Positions 1 through 5,195 of a stretch of 11,215 bases of DNA are shown here, piece after piece; positions within the stretch are counted from its first letter, which is position 1; the number at the start of each line of letters is the position of its first letter. Below the pieces are notes generated by a model. That model was not told where the DNA came from. It made no database searches and worked only from the letters and a program-made list of their open reading frames with translations. The stretch lies in assembly GCA_964458015.1 (NCBI GenBank), contig CAYWGR010000186.1, positions 1-11,215 on the forward strand. Direction: 5' to 3'. Source of the DNA: CAYWGR01 sp964458015. GTDB taxonomy: Bacteria; Planctomycetota; Planctomycetia; Pirellulales; Thermoguttaceae. Made by a program: the position numbers and the translations under genes.

Positions 1-216
1 GTAGTCTTTCGACTGCTCACTGGCGGCCATGCCCCAATTGTTCGGCCAATAGACCCCGCCGTCATTCCTCGGCGGGTGCAGCGTGATGCTGTTGCCCAAA
101 AAAAGAATCCTATTGGCCTTTATATGTTCGAGATAATAATCCGTCGCCTTCGCGAAAGATGAGCCGGCAAATACACAGGCGAACAACACAACATAGCGAA
201 CGATAAATGATTTCAT
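1..216 (-). CDS. SGNH/GDSL-family hydrolase, N-terminal part (runs off left edge)
   Basis: First 72 residues of an exported esterase/lipase-like hydrolase. Residues 1 to about 24 (MKSFIVRYVV, then a hydrophobic core ending AGSSFAKA) form a Sec signal peptide. They are followed by RILFLGNSITLHPP (residues 37-50), block I of the SGNH fold. The usual GDS is GNS here, with Ser43 as the expected nucleophile, and NWGMAAS (60-66) matches the conserved segment that follows in many planctomycete members. SGNH enzymes cleave ester bonds in lipids, acetylated sugars or similar substrates; the substrate cannot be told here. The chosen start is the ATG at 214-216; an in-frame ATG at 232-234 would add six residues (MKKSCT) before the signal peptide. 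Neither has a clear Shine-Dalgarno site. The upstream region is cut by the IS end only 35 bp from the start, so the native promoter may have been lost or replaced. The C-terminal Asp/His catalytic residues lie outside the window. Confidence 0.82.
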   Translation of the reverse strand, partial: MKSFIVRYVVLFACVFAGSSFAKATDYYLEHIKANRILFLGNSITLHPPRNDGGVYWPNNWGMAASEQSKDY

Positions 217-240
217 GGTGCAGGATTTTTTCATGGAACT

Positions 241-268
241 GTTGTAACTCATAACTGGACTTTTGCAA
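241..268 (-). promoter_or_regulatory. Possible IS-derived hybrid promoter for the SGNH hydrolase
   Basis: On the minus strand TTGCAA (263-268), inside the IS terminal repeat, is followed after 16 bp by TACAAC (241-246) in the flanking DNA. Each hexamer matches the sigma70 consensus at 4 of 6 positions. Transcription would begin near 234, at the edge of the hydrolase reading frame. Outward-facing -35 boxes in IS ends that pair with a chromosomal -10 are well known, but this match is weak. Confidence 0.25.
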
Positions 269-269
269 A
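252..269. repeat. IS terminal inverted repeat, left (with flanking TA)
   Basis: TAACTGGACTTTTGCAAA pairs perfectly with the right end at 1614-1631. The match stops sharply on both sides (A251 vs G1632, T270 vs G1613), which defines the repeat as 16 bp plus a TA that could be either target or element. Confidence 0.92.
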
Positions 270-1508
270 TTAGGCCAAGCGTAGCTTGGCGAATACATGG
301 TTAGCGTCTTTTCCATATTCCCGGACTTGTTGAACGACCCAGCCAAGGGTGGCGCGGAGCGTCTCGTCAAGCATCGCTCGGCAGGCTTCGCCGATGGTCT
401 TCAGACGACAGAACGCCCAGTCGCGCGAACGATCCTGCCGCAGTTGACGCATGAGAAGACTGTACGCCAGCATCACCAAGTACATGTGCCGGGTCTGGCC
501 TTGGCCGTCGCGAAGCTGACAATCTCCCATCCCAAGCTGCTGCTTACCGTCCCGATGATAGGTTTCCGTGCCCGTCCAGCGATCTCGATACGTGCGCACA
601 ATGCGACACACTTCCCACGTCGTTCGGTTGCTCACCAATATCTTTCGCGGTTCGGCGTCGCGACGATGATTCCAAAGAATGACGATCCGAACCTTGTGAT
701 TCACTTTCGGAATGTGCAGCGAGCAGGTGAAGCACCATTGCCGTTCGTCGCCGCGTCGCAGTTCCTTGCGGTCTTCCGGCGGAATCGACGCCGCCAATTC
801 GTCCACACGCAGCGTCTTGCCCTTCCATTCGACCTTGCGATTGAACTTCATGTCGCCCACGTAGCTGCGAGACAGACCGTTGCGGCCGGGCTTTGCGTGA
901 ATATGATTCAGGTTCTCGGCGTGGGTGAAATAGCTGTCGAACACGAAATCGCCGGGAATTTCCCGTTGGCAAACCCAATCGACCAACTGGCAAAACAACT
1001 GCGTGTGGTCTTGAAACGTCTCGCCGGTGGCTTCGCACTGCTCGCGTTTCTTGAAGCGGCGAAACTCCAGCGGGTAGTGCTTTCCGCTGGTGCAAACGTA
1101 ATTGACGAACAGATAATCGTGCGCGATCTTGTTGCGTTCCTCGGCATGGTCCCAAAACCAGCCCACGTCCTTGATGAACTTGCCGTCGTGATCGATCAGC
1201 GTGTCGTCGATGGCGATGACGCCTTGGGCGCTGTAACGTGTCGTCGGATCGCGTTGCATGAGTTCGAGCCGTCGCTCGTTCACGGCCGCCTCGTCCCATT
1301 CGACGGCGGTGAGAAAACGATTCAGGCAGGACTGGTCGGCGGTTTCGGCGAACTCGCCGTTGATGCCGGTGACGGTTTTGTTCGCGGCGACCATCAAGCC
1401 GGTGACGTATTCGGCGAAATGCCGACGTTGCGGCTCACACGCAAACAAATCGCCGAACTCGTTGACCGCTTCGCGTACCACCTGGGGAAACTCCACAATC
1501 GCCGGCAT
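270..1508 (-). CDS. IS701-like DDE transposase
   Basis: A 412-residue transposase that cuts and rejoins the ends of its own element. The RNase H-like catalytic acids are visible: Asp101 in GVIAIDDTLID, Asp191 in GDFVFDSYF, and Glu315 in RWTGTETYHRDGKQQLG. The last resembles the IS4-superfamily Y-R-E-K signature (Y307, R310, E315, K322) with one extra residue between R and E. The N-terminal YVTGLMVAANKTVTGIN is typical of IS701-type proteins as I recall them; another IS4-superfamily group remains possible. The start is the ATG at 1506-1508 because GGAGGG lies about 8 bp upstream and a promoter lies at 1572-1600; a TTG 18 codons upstream is open but almost at the predicted transcription start. 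No frameshift or missing catalytic residue is seen. Confidence 0.92.
   Translation of the reverse strand: MPAIVEFPQVVREAVNEFGDLFACEPQRRHFAEYVTGLMVAANKTVTGINGEFAETADQSCLNRFLTAVEWDEAAVNERRLELMQRDPTTRYSAQGVIAIDDTLIDHDGKFIKDVGWFWDHAEERNKIAHDYLFVNYVCTSGKHYPLEFRRFKKREQCEATGETFQDHTQLFCQLVDWVCQREIPGDFVFDSYFTHAENLNHIHAKPGRNGLSRSYVGDMKFNRKVEWKGKTLRVDELAASIPPEDRKELRRGDERQWCFTCSLHIPKVNHKVRIVILWNHRRDAEPRKILVSNRTTWEVCRIVRTYRDRWTGTETYHRDGKQQLGMGDCQLRDGQGQTRHMYLVMLAYSLLMRQLRQDRSRDWAFCRLKTIGEACRAMLDETLRATLGWVVQQVREYGKDANHVFAKLRLA
274..290 (-). terminator. Hairpin over the last transposase codons
   Basis: GCCAAGC and GCTTGGC form a perfect 7-bp stem with a 3-base loop, encoding the last residues of the transposase and ending just before its TAA. 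On the minus strand it is followed by CTAATTTGC, so it may act as a terminator inside the IS, though the U tract is short. Confidence 0.4.
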
Positions 1509-1571
1509 GATCACGCCCTCCGTGGCTCCCACGTACCGCCCGGGCTTCCTGCGCCAGGCCAAAACGCACGC

Positions 1572-1600
1572 ATTTAACCCAAATTACCCCGCTTTTTCAA
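1572..1600 (-). promoter_or_regulatory. Transposase promoter (sigma70-like)
   Basis: Minus strand: TTGAAA (1595-1600), 17-bp spacer, TTAAAT (1572-1577). The -35 matches at 5 of 6 positions, the -10 at 4 of 6. The predicted start near 1565 gives a leader of about 57 nt to the ATG at 1508, within the IS. Confidence 0.5.
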
Positions 1601-1613
1601 TGTCATTTCACAG

Positions 1614-1631
1614 TTTGCAAAAGTCCAGTTA
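1614..1631. repeat. IS terminal inverted repeat, right (with flanking TA)
   Basis: TTTGCAAAAGTCCAGTTA is the exact reverse complement of 252-269. It ends 9 bp from the trpS stop codon (1641-1643, minus strand). Confidence 0.92.
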
Positions 1632-1640
1632 GAATCCGTA

Positions 1641-2606
1641 TTATTTCACACCGCAAGCCTTTTGGGCACGCAGCAAAACGTCCGCGGCTTTTTTTCGGGC
1701 AGTGGCGGCGCCATCGGCCAGGATTTCGCGTACGCGCTCGGGGTGAGCCTCGAACTCCTTGCGACGCTCGCGGGCTTCGCCATAATAATCGACCGCCAAG
1801 TCGGCCAAGGCCTTTTTCACTTCGCCGTAGCCGAAACCGCCCTGGTGATACTTGGCTGCCATCGCTCCGCGCTGTTCGTCGTTGGCAAAGAGCGAATAGA
1901 GCAAATAAAGATGATCGGTCTCGGGCACTTTCGGCTGGTCCATCGGTCGCGAGTCGGTCACGATCCGCATGATCTGCTTCCGCAGCGACTTGGGATCCTC
2001 GAACACATCGAGCGTGTTGCCGTAGCTCTTCGACATCTTTTCGCCGTCCACGCCGGGCACCCTGGCCGACGAATCCAGGATTTTGGCCTTCGGCATGACA
2101 AACGTTTCGCCGAAAAGATAGTTGAAACTCGCTGCGAGATCGCGAGCCACTTCAATATGTTGGACCTGATCCTCGCCGACGGGAACCAAGTCGGAATCGT
2201 ACATCAAAATATCGGCGGCCATCAAAACTGGATAGGTAAACAAGCCGGCGTCGGCCGTCAAGCCTTTTGCTTTCTTGTCCTTGAAAGCGTGGCAACGTTC
2301 GAGCAAGCCCATCGACGTGCCGGTCATCAAAAGCCAGCACAATTCCGAGACCTCGGGCACGTCGGACTGCACGAACAACGTTGCGCGGTTCGGATCCAGT
2401 CCCAGCGCTAGCAGGTCGATGGCTGCGTCGAGCGTGTTTTGCGCCAACACATTGCGGTCGCGGACCGTGGTCAAGGCGTGCAGATTGGCGATGAAGTAAA
2501 AGGCGTTTTGCCGCTCGCCTTGTAGTTCGATGTATTGCCGGATTGCGCCGAAGTAGTTACCCCAGTGGAAGCGGCCCGTTGGTTGTATGCCGGAAAGGAT
2601 GCGCAT
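1641..2606 (-). CDS. trpS: Tryptophan--tRNA ligase (TrpRS)
   Basis: Cytoplasmic class Ic aminoacyl-tRNA synthetase that activates tryptophan with ATP and loads it on tRNA-Trp. The 321-residue length is normal for the bacterial family. The HIGH-type motif is PTGRFHWGN (9-17), the KMSKS loop is intact as GEKMSKSYGN (188-197), and ADILMYDSDLVPVGEDQVQH (131-150) is the conserved tryptophan-pocket and dimer segment. Start is the ATG at 2604-2606; there is no good Shine-Dalgarno site, and the upstream 25 bp to the pyrD stop are made of a short CTAATCC-type repeat. Close spacing on the same strand suggests co-transcription with pyrD. The IS lies 9-12 bp after the stop, so any native terminator just downstream has been pushed away or lost. 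Confidence 0.98.
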   Translation of the reverse strand: MRILSGIQPTGRFHWGNYFGAIRQYIELQGERQNAFYFIANLHALTTVRDRNVLAQNTLDAAIDLLALGLDPNRATLFVQSDVPEVSELCWLLMTGTSMGLLERCHAFKDKKAKGLTADAGLFTYPVLMAADILMYDSDLVPVGEDQVQHIEVARDLAASFNYLFGETFVMPKAKILDSSARVPGVDGEKMSKSYGNTLDVFEDPKSLRKQIMRIVTDSRPMDQPKVPETDHLYLLYSLFANDEQRGAMAAKYHQGGFGYGEVKKALADLAVDYYGEARERRKEFEAHPERVREILADGAATARKKAADVLLRAQKACGVK

Positions 2607-2612
2607 GGATGC

Positions 2613-2635
2613 AGGGATTAGAGGCTAGGGATTAG
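2613..2635. repeat. Short tandem-like repeat between pyrD and trpS
   Basis: AGGGATTAG occurs twice (2613-2621 and 2627-2635) with AGGCT between, a 14-bp period. The second copy overlaps the pyrD stop codon (2632-2634), and the adjacent GGTTTTGG stretch supplies the Lys-Thr-Lys-Thr tail of PyrD. It resembles CCCTAATC-type degenerate heptad repeats that I have the impression occur between planctomycete genes. Confidence 0.6.
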
Positions 2636-3582
2636 GTTTTGGTTTTTGAATTGTTTTGCAAGGTTCCGACGACCTCCGCAACCGAGTTTGCACCGAGTTC
2701 GGCCAGGGCGGCGGGCAGTGCGTCGAGAATCTGCATAGATGCTTCAGGGTTATAAAAATTTGCCGTACCGATTTGCACGGCCGACGCGCCGGTCACGAGG
2801 AATTCCATCACGTCGTCCACCGTGGCAATGCCGCCGATGCCGACCAGCGGAATTTTCACGGCCTTGGAGACCTGATAGACGATCCTAAGCGCGATCGGCT
2901 TGATCGCCGGCCCGCTCAGACCGCCGAGTACGTTGCCAAGGATCGGCCGGCGCCGTCGCCAATTGACGGCCATGCCCAGACAGGTGTTGATCAACGACAA
3001 GGCATCGGCTCCGCCGGCCTCGGCCCCTTTGGCAACCGCGGTGACGTCGGTCACGTTGGGCGTGAGCTTGGCGAGGATCGGCAACGAGCATGCCTTCCGC
3101 ACGCCGGAAACCACTTTTTCGCAGGCTGCGGGATTGGTGCCAAAATCAACGCCGCCGCTTACGTTGGGGCATGAAAGATTCAATTCCAACGCACGAACGC
3201 CGGGCTTGCCGTCGAGTTGGGCGGCCAGTTCCACGTATTCCTCCGCCGTTCGGCCTGCAATACTTACGATGATCGCCGTTGGAAGCGAAGCCAAATAGGG
3301 CAATTGTCGCTCCAGAAATGCTTCGATGCCGTCGTTGTCCAGGCCGATCGAGTTCAGCAGGCCGCCGGTGGTTTCGACGGTGCGCGGGGTGGGGTTGCCT
3401 GGGCGAGGTTGGTGTGTAATCGTCTTGGGCAAAATGGCGCCGAGCCGCGCAATATCGACCATGCCCGCCATTTCGCGCGCATAGCCGAACGTGCCCGAGG
3501 CCACGGTGATCGGATTGGCCAAGTGCAGGCGGCCCAGATGAACATCAAGTTGAACGCTGGTGGAATTCACAGACGTAGTCAT
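2632..3582 (-). CDS. pyrD: Dihydroorotate dehydrogenase, class 1B catalytic subunit
   Basis: Cytosolic FMN enzyme oxidising dihydroorotate to orotate, the fourth step of UMP synthesis. The 316 residues fold as a TIM barrel. Visible motifs are ASGTFGY (28-34), GGLLNSIGLDN (73-83), and ELNLSCPNVSGG (133-144), with Cys138 as the class 1 catalytic base and Asn135 three residues before it. KLTPNVTDV, SLINTC, GLSGPAIKP and GIGGI follow. The Cys base rather than Ser, and the strong PyrDB-like sequence, point to class 1B, which normally partners PyrK to pass electrons to NAD; no pyrK is in this window. Start is the ATG at 3580-3582 (MTTSVNST); the frame is open upstream but that part looks non-coding. 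There is no convincing Shine-Dalgarno site. The SKTKT C-terminus is made by repeat sequence. trpS follows 25 bp downstream. Confidence 0.96.
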   Translation of the reverse strand: MTTSVNSTSVQLDVHLGRLHLANPITVASGTFGYAREMAGMVDIARLGAILPKTITHQPRPGNPTPRTVETTGGLLNSIGLDNDGIEAFLERQLPYLASLPTAIIVSIAGRTAEEYVELAAQLDGKPGVRALELNLSCPNVSGGVDFGTNPAACEKVVSGVRKACSLPILAKLTPNVTDVTAVAKGAEAGGADALSLINTCLGMAVNWRRRRPILGNVLGGLSGPAIKPIALRIVYQVSKAVKIPLVGIGGIATVDDVMEFLVTGASAVQIGTANFYNPEASMQILDALPAALAELGANSVAEVVGTLQNNSKTKT

Positions 3583-3717
3583 TACTCGCGGTAATAGCGC
3601 AACAGGAAACGACCCGGCGGACGCCCCCTTGGGAAACGGCGCATACACAGGCCGTTCTCTTGCCGAGGCCGACCAGGAAAGCCGCCTCGACAAGAAAATC
3701 CCCAAACATGGGCGCGA

Positions 3718-3736
3718 AACCGCTAGTGTAGCGGTT
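3718..3736. other. Perfect hairpin between the lipoprotein gene and pyrD
   Basis: AACCGCTA and TAGCGGTT form an 8-bp stem with a GTG loop. It lies 43 bp after the lipoprotein stop and 136 bp before the pyrD start, in the 196-bp gap between them. There is no U tract on the minus strand, so a terminator role is possible but not shown. Confidence 0.4.
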
Positions 3737-3778
3737 CGGTCCGCTAGGTGTCAATTTCCGCTGGCCTATTCCACGGGC

Positions 3779-3997
3779 TTAGATCAAGCCGCCGTGCGTC
3801 CGGTAGGGCGTGCAATGGTCCGGCTGATCCAGGAACCAGAACCGTTCCCACTCGTCCAGGAATAAACGCATGTTCTCTGATGTGAACATCAATTCCTGGG
3901 TGCGACGGCTCGGATCCGCCGAGTAAGCCGGGAGCATGCACCCGACCGTTGAGCATAGCAAAGCGCCGCAGGCCAATGCCAGTAACAGGTTACGCAT
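3779..3997 (-). CDS. Small planctomycete lipoprotein of unknown function
   Basis: A 72-residue protein with a lipoprotein signal: a basic start (MRN), a hydrophobic stretch (LLLALACGALLCSTV) and a plausible lipobox ending at Cys20 (STVGC). The rest reads YSADPSRRTQELMFTSENMR, then LFLDEWERFWFLDQPDHCTP and YRTHGGLI. From memory this matches a small conserved protein of Pirellulales with the same RRTQEL and PDHxTPYRTHGG segments; I know of no assigned function. The mature part is short and rich in aromatic and charged residues, consistent with a membrane-anchored periplasmic peptide. Start is the ATG at 3995-3997 with GGAGGA about 8 bp upstream. It is followed by a hairpin and then pyrD on the same strand, and is probably its own unit. 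Confidence 0.8.
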   Translation of the reverse strand: MRNLLLALACGALLCSTVGCMLPAYSADPSRRTQELMFTSENMRLFLDEWERFWFLDQPDHCTPYRTHGGLI

Positions 3998-4302
3998 GAA
4001 ACGATCCTCCGTGATGTTACATGCTTCGCGATCCGAAAAAATGGGCGCGTCGATCTAGTGCCACACCATTGGGCATAGCTCTAGCACCCTTCGGAGGCGA
4101 AACTCTTGAAAAGCTGGTTGTAAAACGTTTTTCACTCTGCAATAACGCGGTCGTTTGCACACATTGGCGTGTTTTCCCCAAAAGGGTAAACATGCCGTAG
4201 CCGCGCTAGTTCAGGATGATATTGCGATCAACGAAAGAAAAGAATGCGATGAGTAAGTAACTGCCAACAAACGATTCGTTCGATTGCGGGAAGATCACTA
4301 TC
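3998..4302. other. Intergenic region, no gene seen
   Basis: About 305 bp between the lipoprotein gene and the HU terminator. No frame here has a convincing start, ribosome site and protein-like composition. The part next to 3997 must hold the lipoprotein promoter on the minus strand; I could not pick a clear -35/-10 pair. Short AT-rich and A-rich tracts occur around 4120-4260 without obvious structure. Confidence 0.5.
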
Positions 4303-4345
4303 AAAAACCGGGGAAATCGCTGCGGGAAGAGGCGATTGCGGTTTT
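4303..4345 (-). terminator. Likely intrinsic terminator of the HU gene
   Basis: Beginning 13 bp after the HU stop, the minus strand reads AAAACCG-C-AATCGC, an 11-base loop, then GCGATT-TCCC-CGGTTTTT. The two helices (6 bp inner, 7 bp outer, small internal bulge) end in a T run, the usual form of a rho-independent terminator. Confidence 0.5.
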
Positions 4346-4358
4346 CAGGGGTTCTATT

Positions 4359-4763
4359 TTAGGATTCCGGTTGGCCGGCGTCGTAAGTGGCCGTTGCGGC
4401 AAGGGGTTGTGGCGATGTTCGGGGCGGCGACTCTTTGCCGGGCGCCTTGGTCCGAGCGGCACGGGCTGCGGCCGCCGCCTGACGTTCCAACTCCTTGACA
4501 CGTTCCTCCATCTCTTTGCCGGGCTTGAACGTGACCACGTATTTTTCCGGTACGAATACCTTGTCGCCAGTGCGAGGGTTGCGGGCCTTGCGGGGGGCTC
4601 GTCGCTTCACCTCGAATACGCCAAAGTTCCGAAGCTCGATCCGACGCTCTGCTACCAGAGCTTCCACAATGGCATCGAAGGTCTTCTGAACGATTTCCTT
4701 CGTTTGCAGTTGCGTCAGCCCAATTTCCTCGGAAATGGTTCGGACGATCTCTTTTTTGGTCAC
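4359..4763 (-). CDS. HU/IHF-family DNA-binding protein with C-terminal extension
   Basis: A 134-residue nucleoid protein that binds and bends DNA as a dimer. Residues 1-90 are the HU fold: MTKKEIVRTISEEIGL (helices), RIELRNFGVFEVKRR (41-55), and the DNA-binding arm with RNPRTGD (61-67), where Pro63 is the intercalating proline, followed by FKPGKEMEERV. Residues 91-134 are an extra tail: a helical Ala/Arg-rich part (ELERQAAAAARAARTKAPGK) then Pro/Ser/Thr-rich sequence. Ordinary HU is about 90 residues. The GTG at 4761-4763 is chosen because AGAGGAG lies 9 bp before it and homology begins there; an in-frame ATG at 4797-4799 would add 12 residues (MPKATFSEEYWV) but has no ribosome site. It is a single-gene unit with its own promoter and terminator. 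HU and IHF subunits cannot be told apart here. Confidence 0.93.
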   Translation of the reverse strand: MTKKEIVRTISEEIGLTQLQTKEIVQKTFDAIVEALVAERRIELRNFGVFEVKRRAPRKARNPRTGDKVFVPEKYVVTFKPGKEMEERVKELERQAAAAARAARTKAPGKESPPRTSPQPLAATATYDAGQPES

Positions 4764-4839
4764 GACCCAATACTCCTCTGAGAAAGTCGCCTTGGGCATG
4801 ATCGTGAGACAATGATTTTCACATGCCCTTGCTGCTCCA

Positions 4840-4868
4840 AGTGTAGGTGGCATAATGACTAGTGTCAA
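4840..4868 (-). promoter_or_regulatory. Strong sigma70-like promoter of the HU gene
   Basis: Minus strand: TTGACA (4863-4868, perfect -35), exactly 17 bp, TACACT (4840-4845, 4 of 6 for -10). The predicted start near 4833 gives a leader of about 70 nt. This is the best promoter in the window, as expected for an abundant nucleoid protein. Confidence 0.75.
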
Positions 4869-4901
4869 GTGCAATCCATGCAAGGTGGCTTCCGCCTACA
4901 C
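4841..4901. repeat. Imperfect inverted repeat around the HU promoter
   Basis: GTGTAGGTGG (4841-4850) and CCGCCTACAC (4892-4901) are inverted copies with one mismatch, 41 bp apart. They straddle the -35 element, and the left copy overlaps the -10. A dimeric or looping regulator site is possible. Confidence 0.35.
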
Positions 4902-5167
4902 GAGAACACCTAGGGCAACCATCGGATCGGAACCCATTTCCGCCGATGGCAAAACAAACCTAAATGCTTATTGTCAAAGAACTTAAATGTCGTTCTCACC
5001 GCAGGCGTTGCCGGCTGGCAACGTAACTCCTTTAGTGCGAACAACTTGCAAGAACTTGGCGTCCCACCGTCAAGTGGGGGTACTGGATCGCATCCCTGCA
5101 AATCCATAGTAAGTCCCTGTTAATCGCAATGCCATTATCGTTTCGCCAGACGGAAAACTTTAGCTAA
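4869..5167. other. Intergenic region upstream of the HU gene
   Basis: About 300 bp with no convincing gene. A 65-codon minus-strand frame (4910-5107) lacks a ribosome site and looks non-coding. The only structure seen is a perfect hairpin at 5006-5023: CGTTGCC, loop GGCT, GGCAACG. Confidence 0.5.
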
Positions 5168-5187
5168 TCCGCAAAATCGAATGCGGA
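5168..5187 (-). terminator. Possible terminator of the flavoprotein gene
   Basis: TCCGCA and TGCGGA form a 6-bp stem with an 8-base loop, 8 bp after the flavoprotein stop codon. On the minus strand it is followed by TTAGCTAAAGTTTTCC, a weak T tract. Confidence 0.35.
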
Positions 5188-5195
5188 AGGTGGGA

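Larger units (their letters stand above)
254..1629 (-). mobile_element. Complete IS701-like insertion sequence
   Basis: An element of about 1,376 bp with one transposase gene and perfect terminal inverted repeats. The left end ACTGGACTTTTGCAAA (254-269) is the exact reverse complement of 1614-1629; with the flanking TA on each side the match is 18 bp (252-269 and 1614-1631). The transposase stop codon (270-272) abuts the left repeat. Flanks are ATAA on the left and TTAG on the right if the ends are read as CTGGAC, so only the central TA is shared; a clean 4-bp duplication, as I recall for IS701 elements, is not seen. The transposase frame, promoter, ribosome site and ends are all intact, so the copy looks potentially active. 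It lies between the trpS stop (1641) and the start of the SGNH hydrolase gene. Confidence 0.9.

Noticed and set aside
110..370. 86-codon minus-strand frame crossing the left IS end
   Set aside because: It overlaps both the hydrolase signal peptide and the transposase in another frame; the SGNH motif shows which frame is real.
1509..1562. TTG start 18 codons upstream for the transposase
   Set aside because: The ATG at 1508 has GGAGGG at proper spacing, and the TTG would lie almost on the predicted transcription start.
297..1577. Long plus-strand open frame (426 codons) opposite the transposase
   Set aside because: It is the antisense of a clear transposase with intact DDE motifs; the translation has no recognisable domain, and long antisense frames are common in GC-rich DNA.
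1662..2411. Plus-strand open frame opposite trpS
   Set aside because: trpS has all class Ic motifs on the other strand; the antisense product has no family features and no ribosome site.
3583..3705. Upstream extension of PyrD by 41 codons
   Set aside because: The extension lacks family similarity; PyrD class 1B proteins begin near the VQLDVHLGRLHLANP segment, as with the ATG at 3582.
4284..4781. Plus-strand frame of 165 codons opposite the HU gene
   Set aside because: HU homology on the minus strand is unambiguous, with a promoter and ribosome site.
4910..5107. 65-codon minus-strand frame upstream of the HU gene
   Set aside because: No ribosome site or promoter, and a composition unlike a protein; treated as intergenic.
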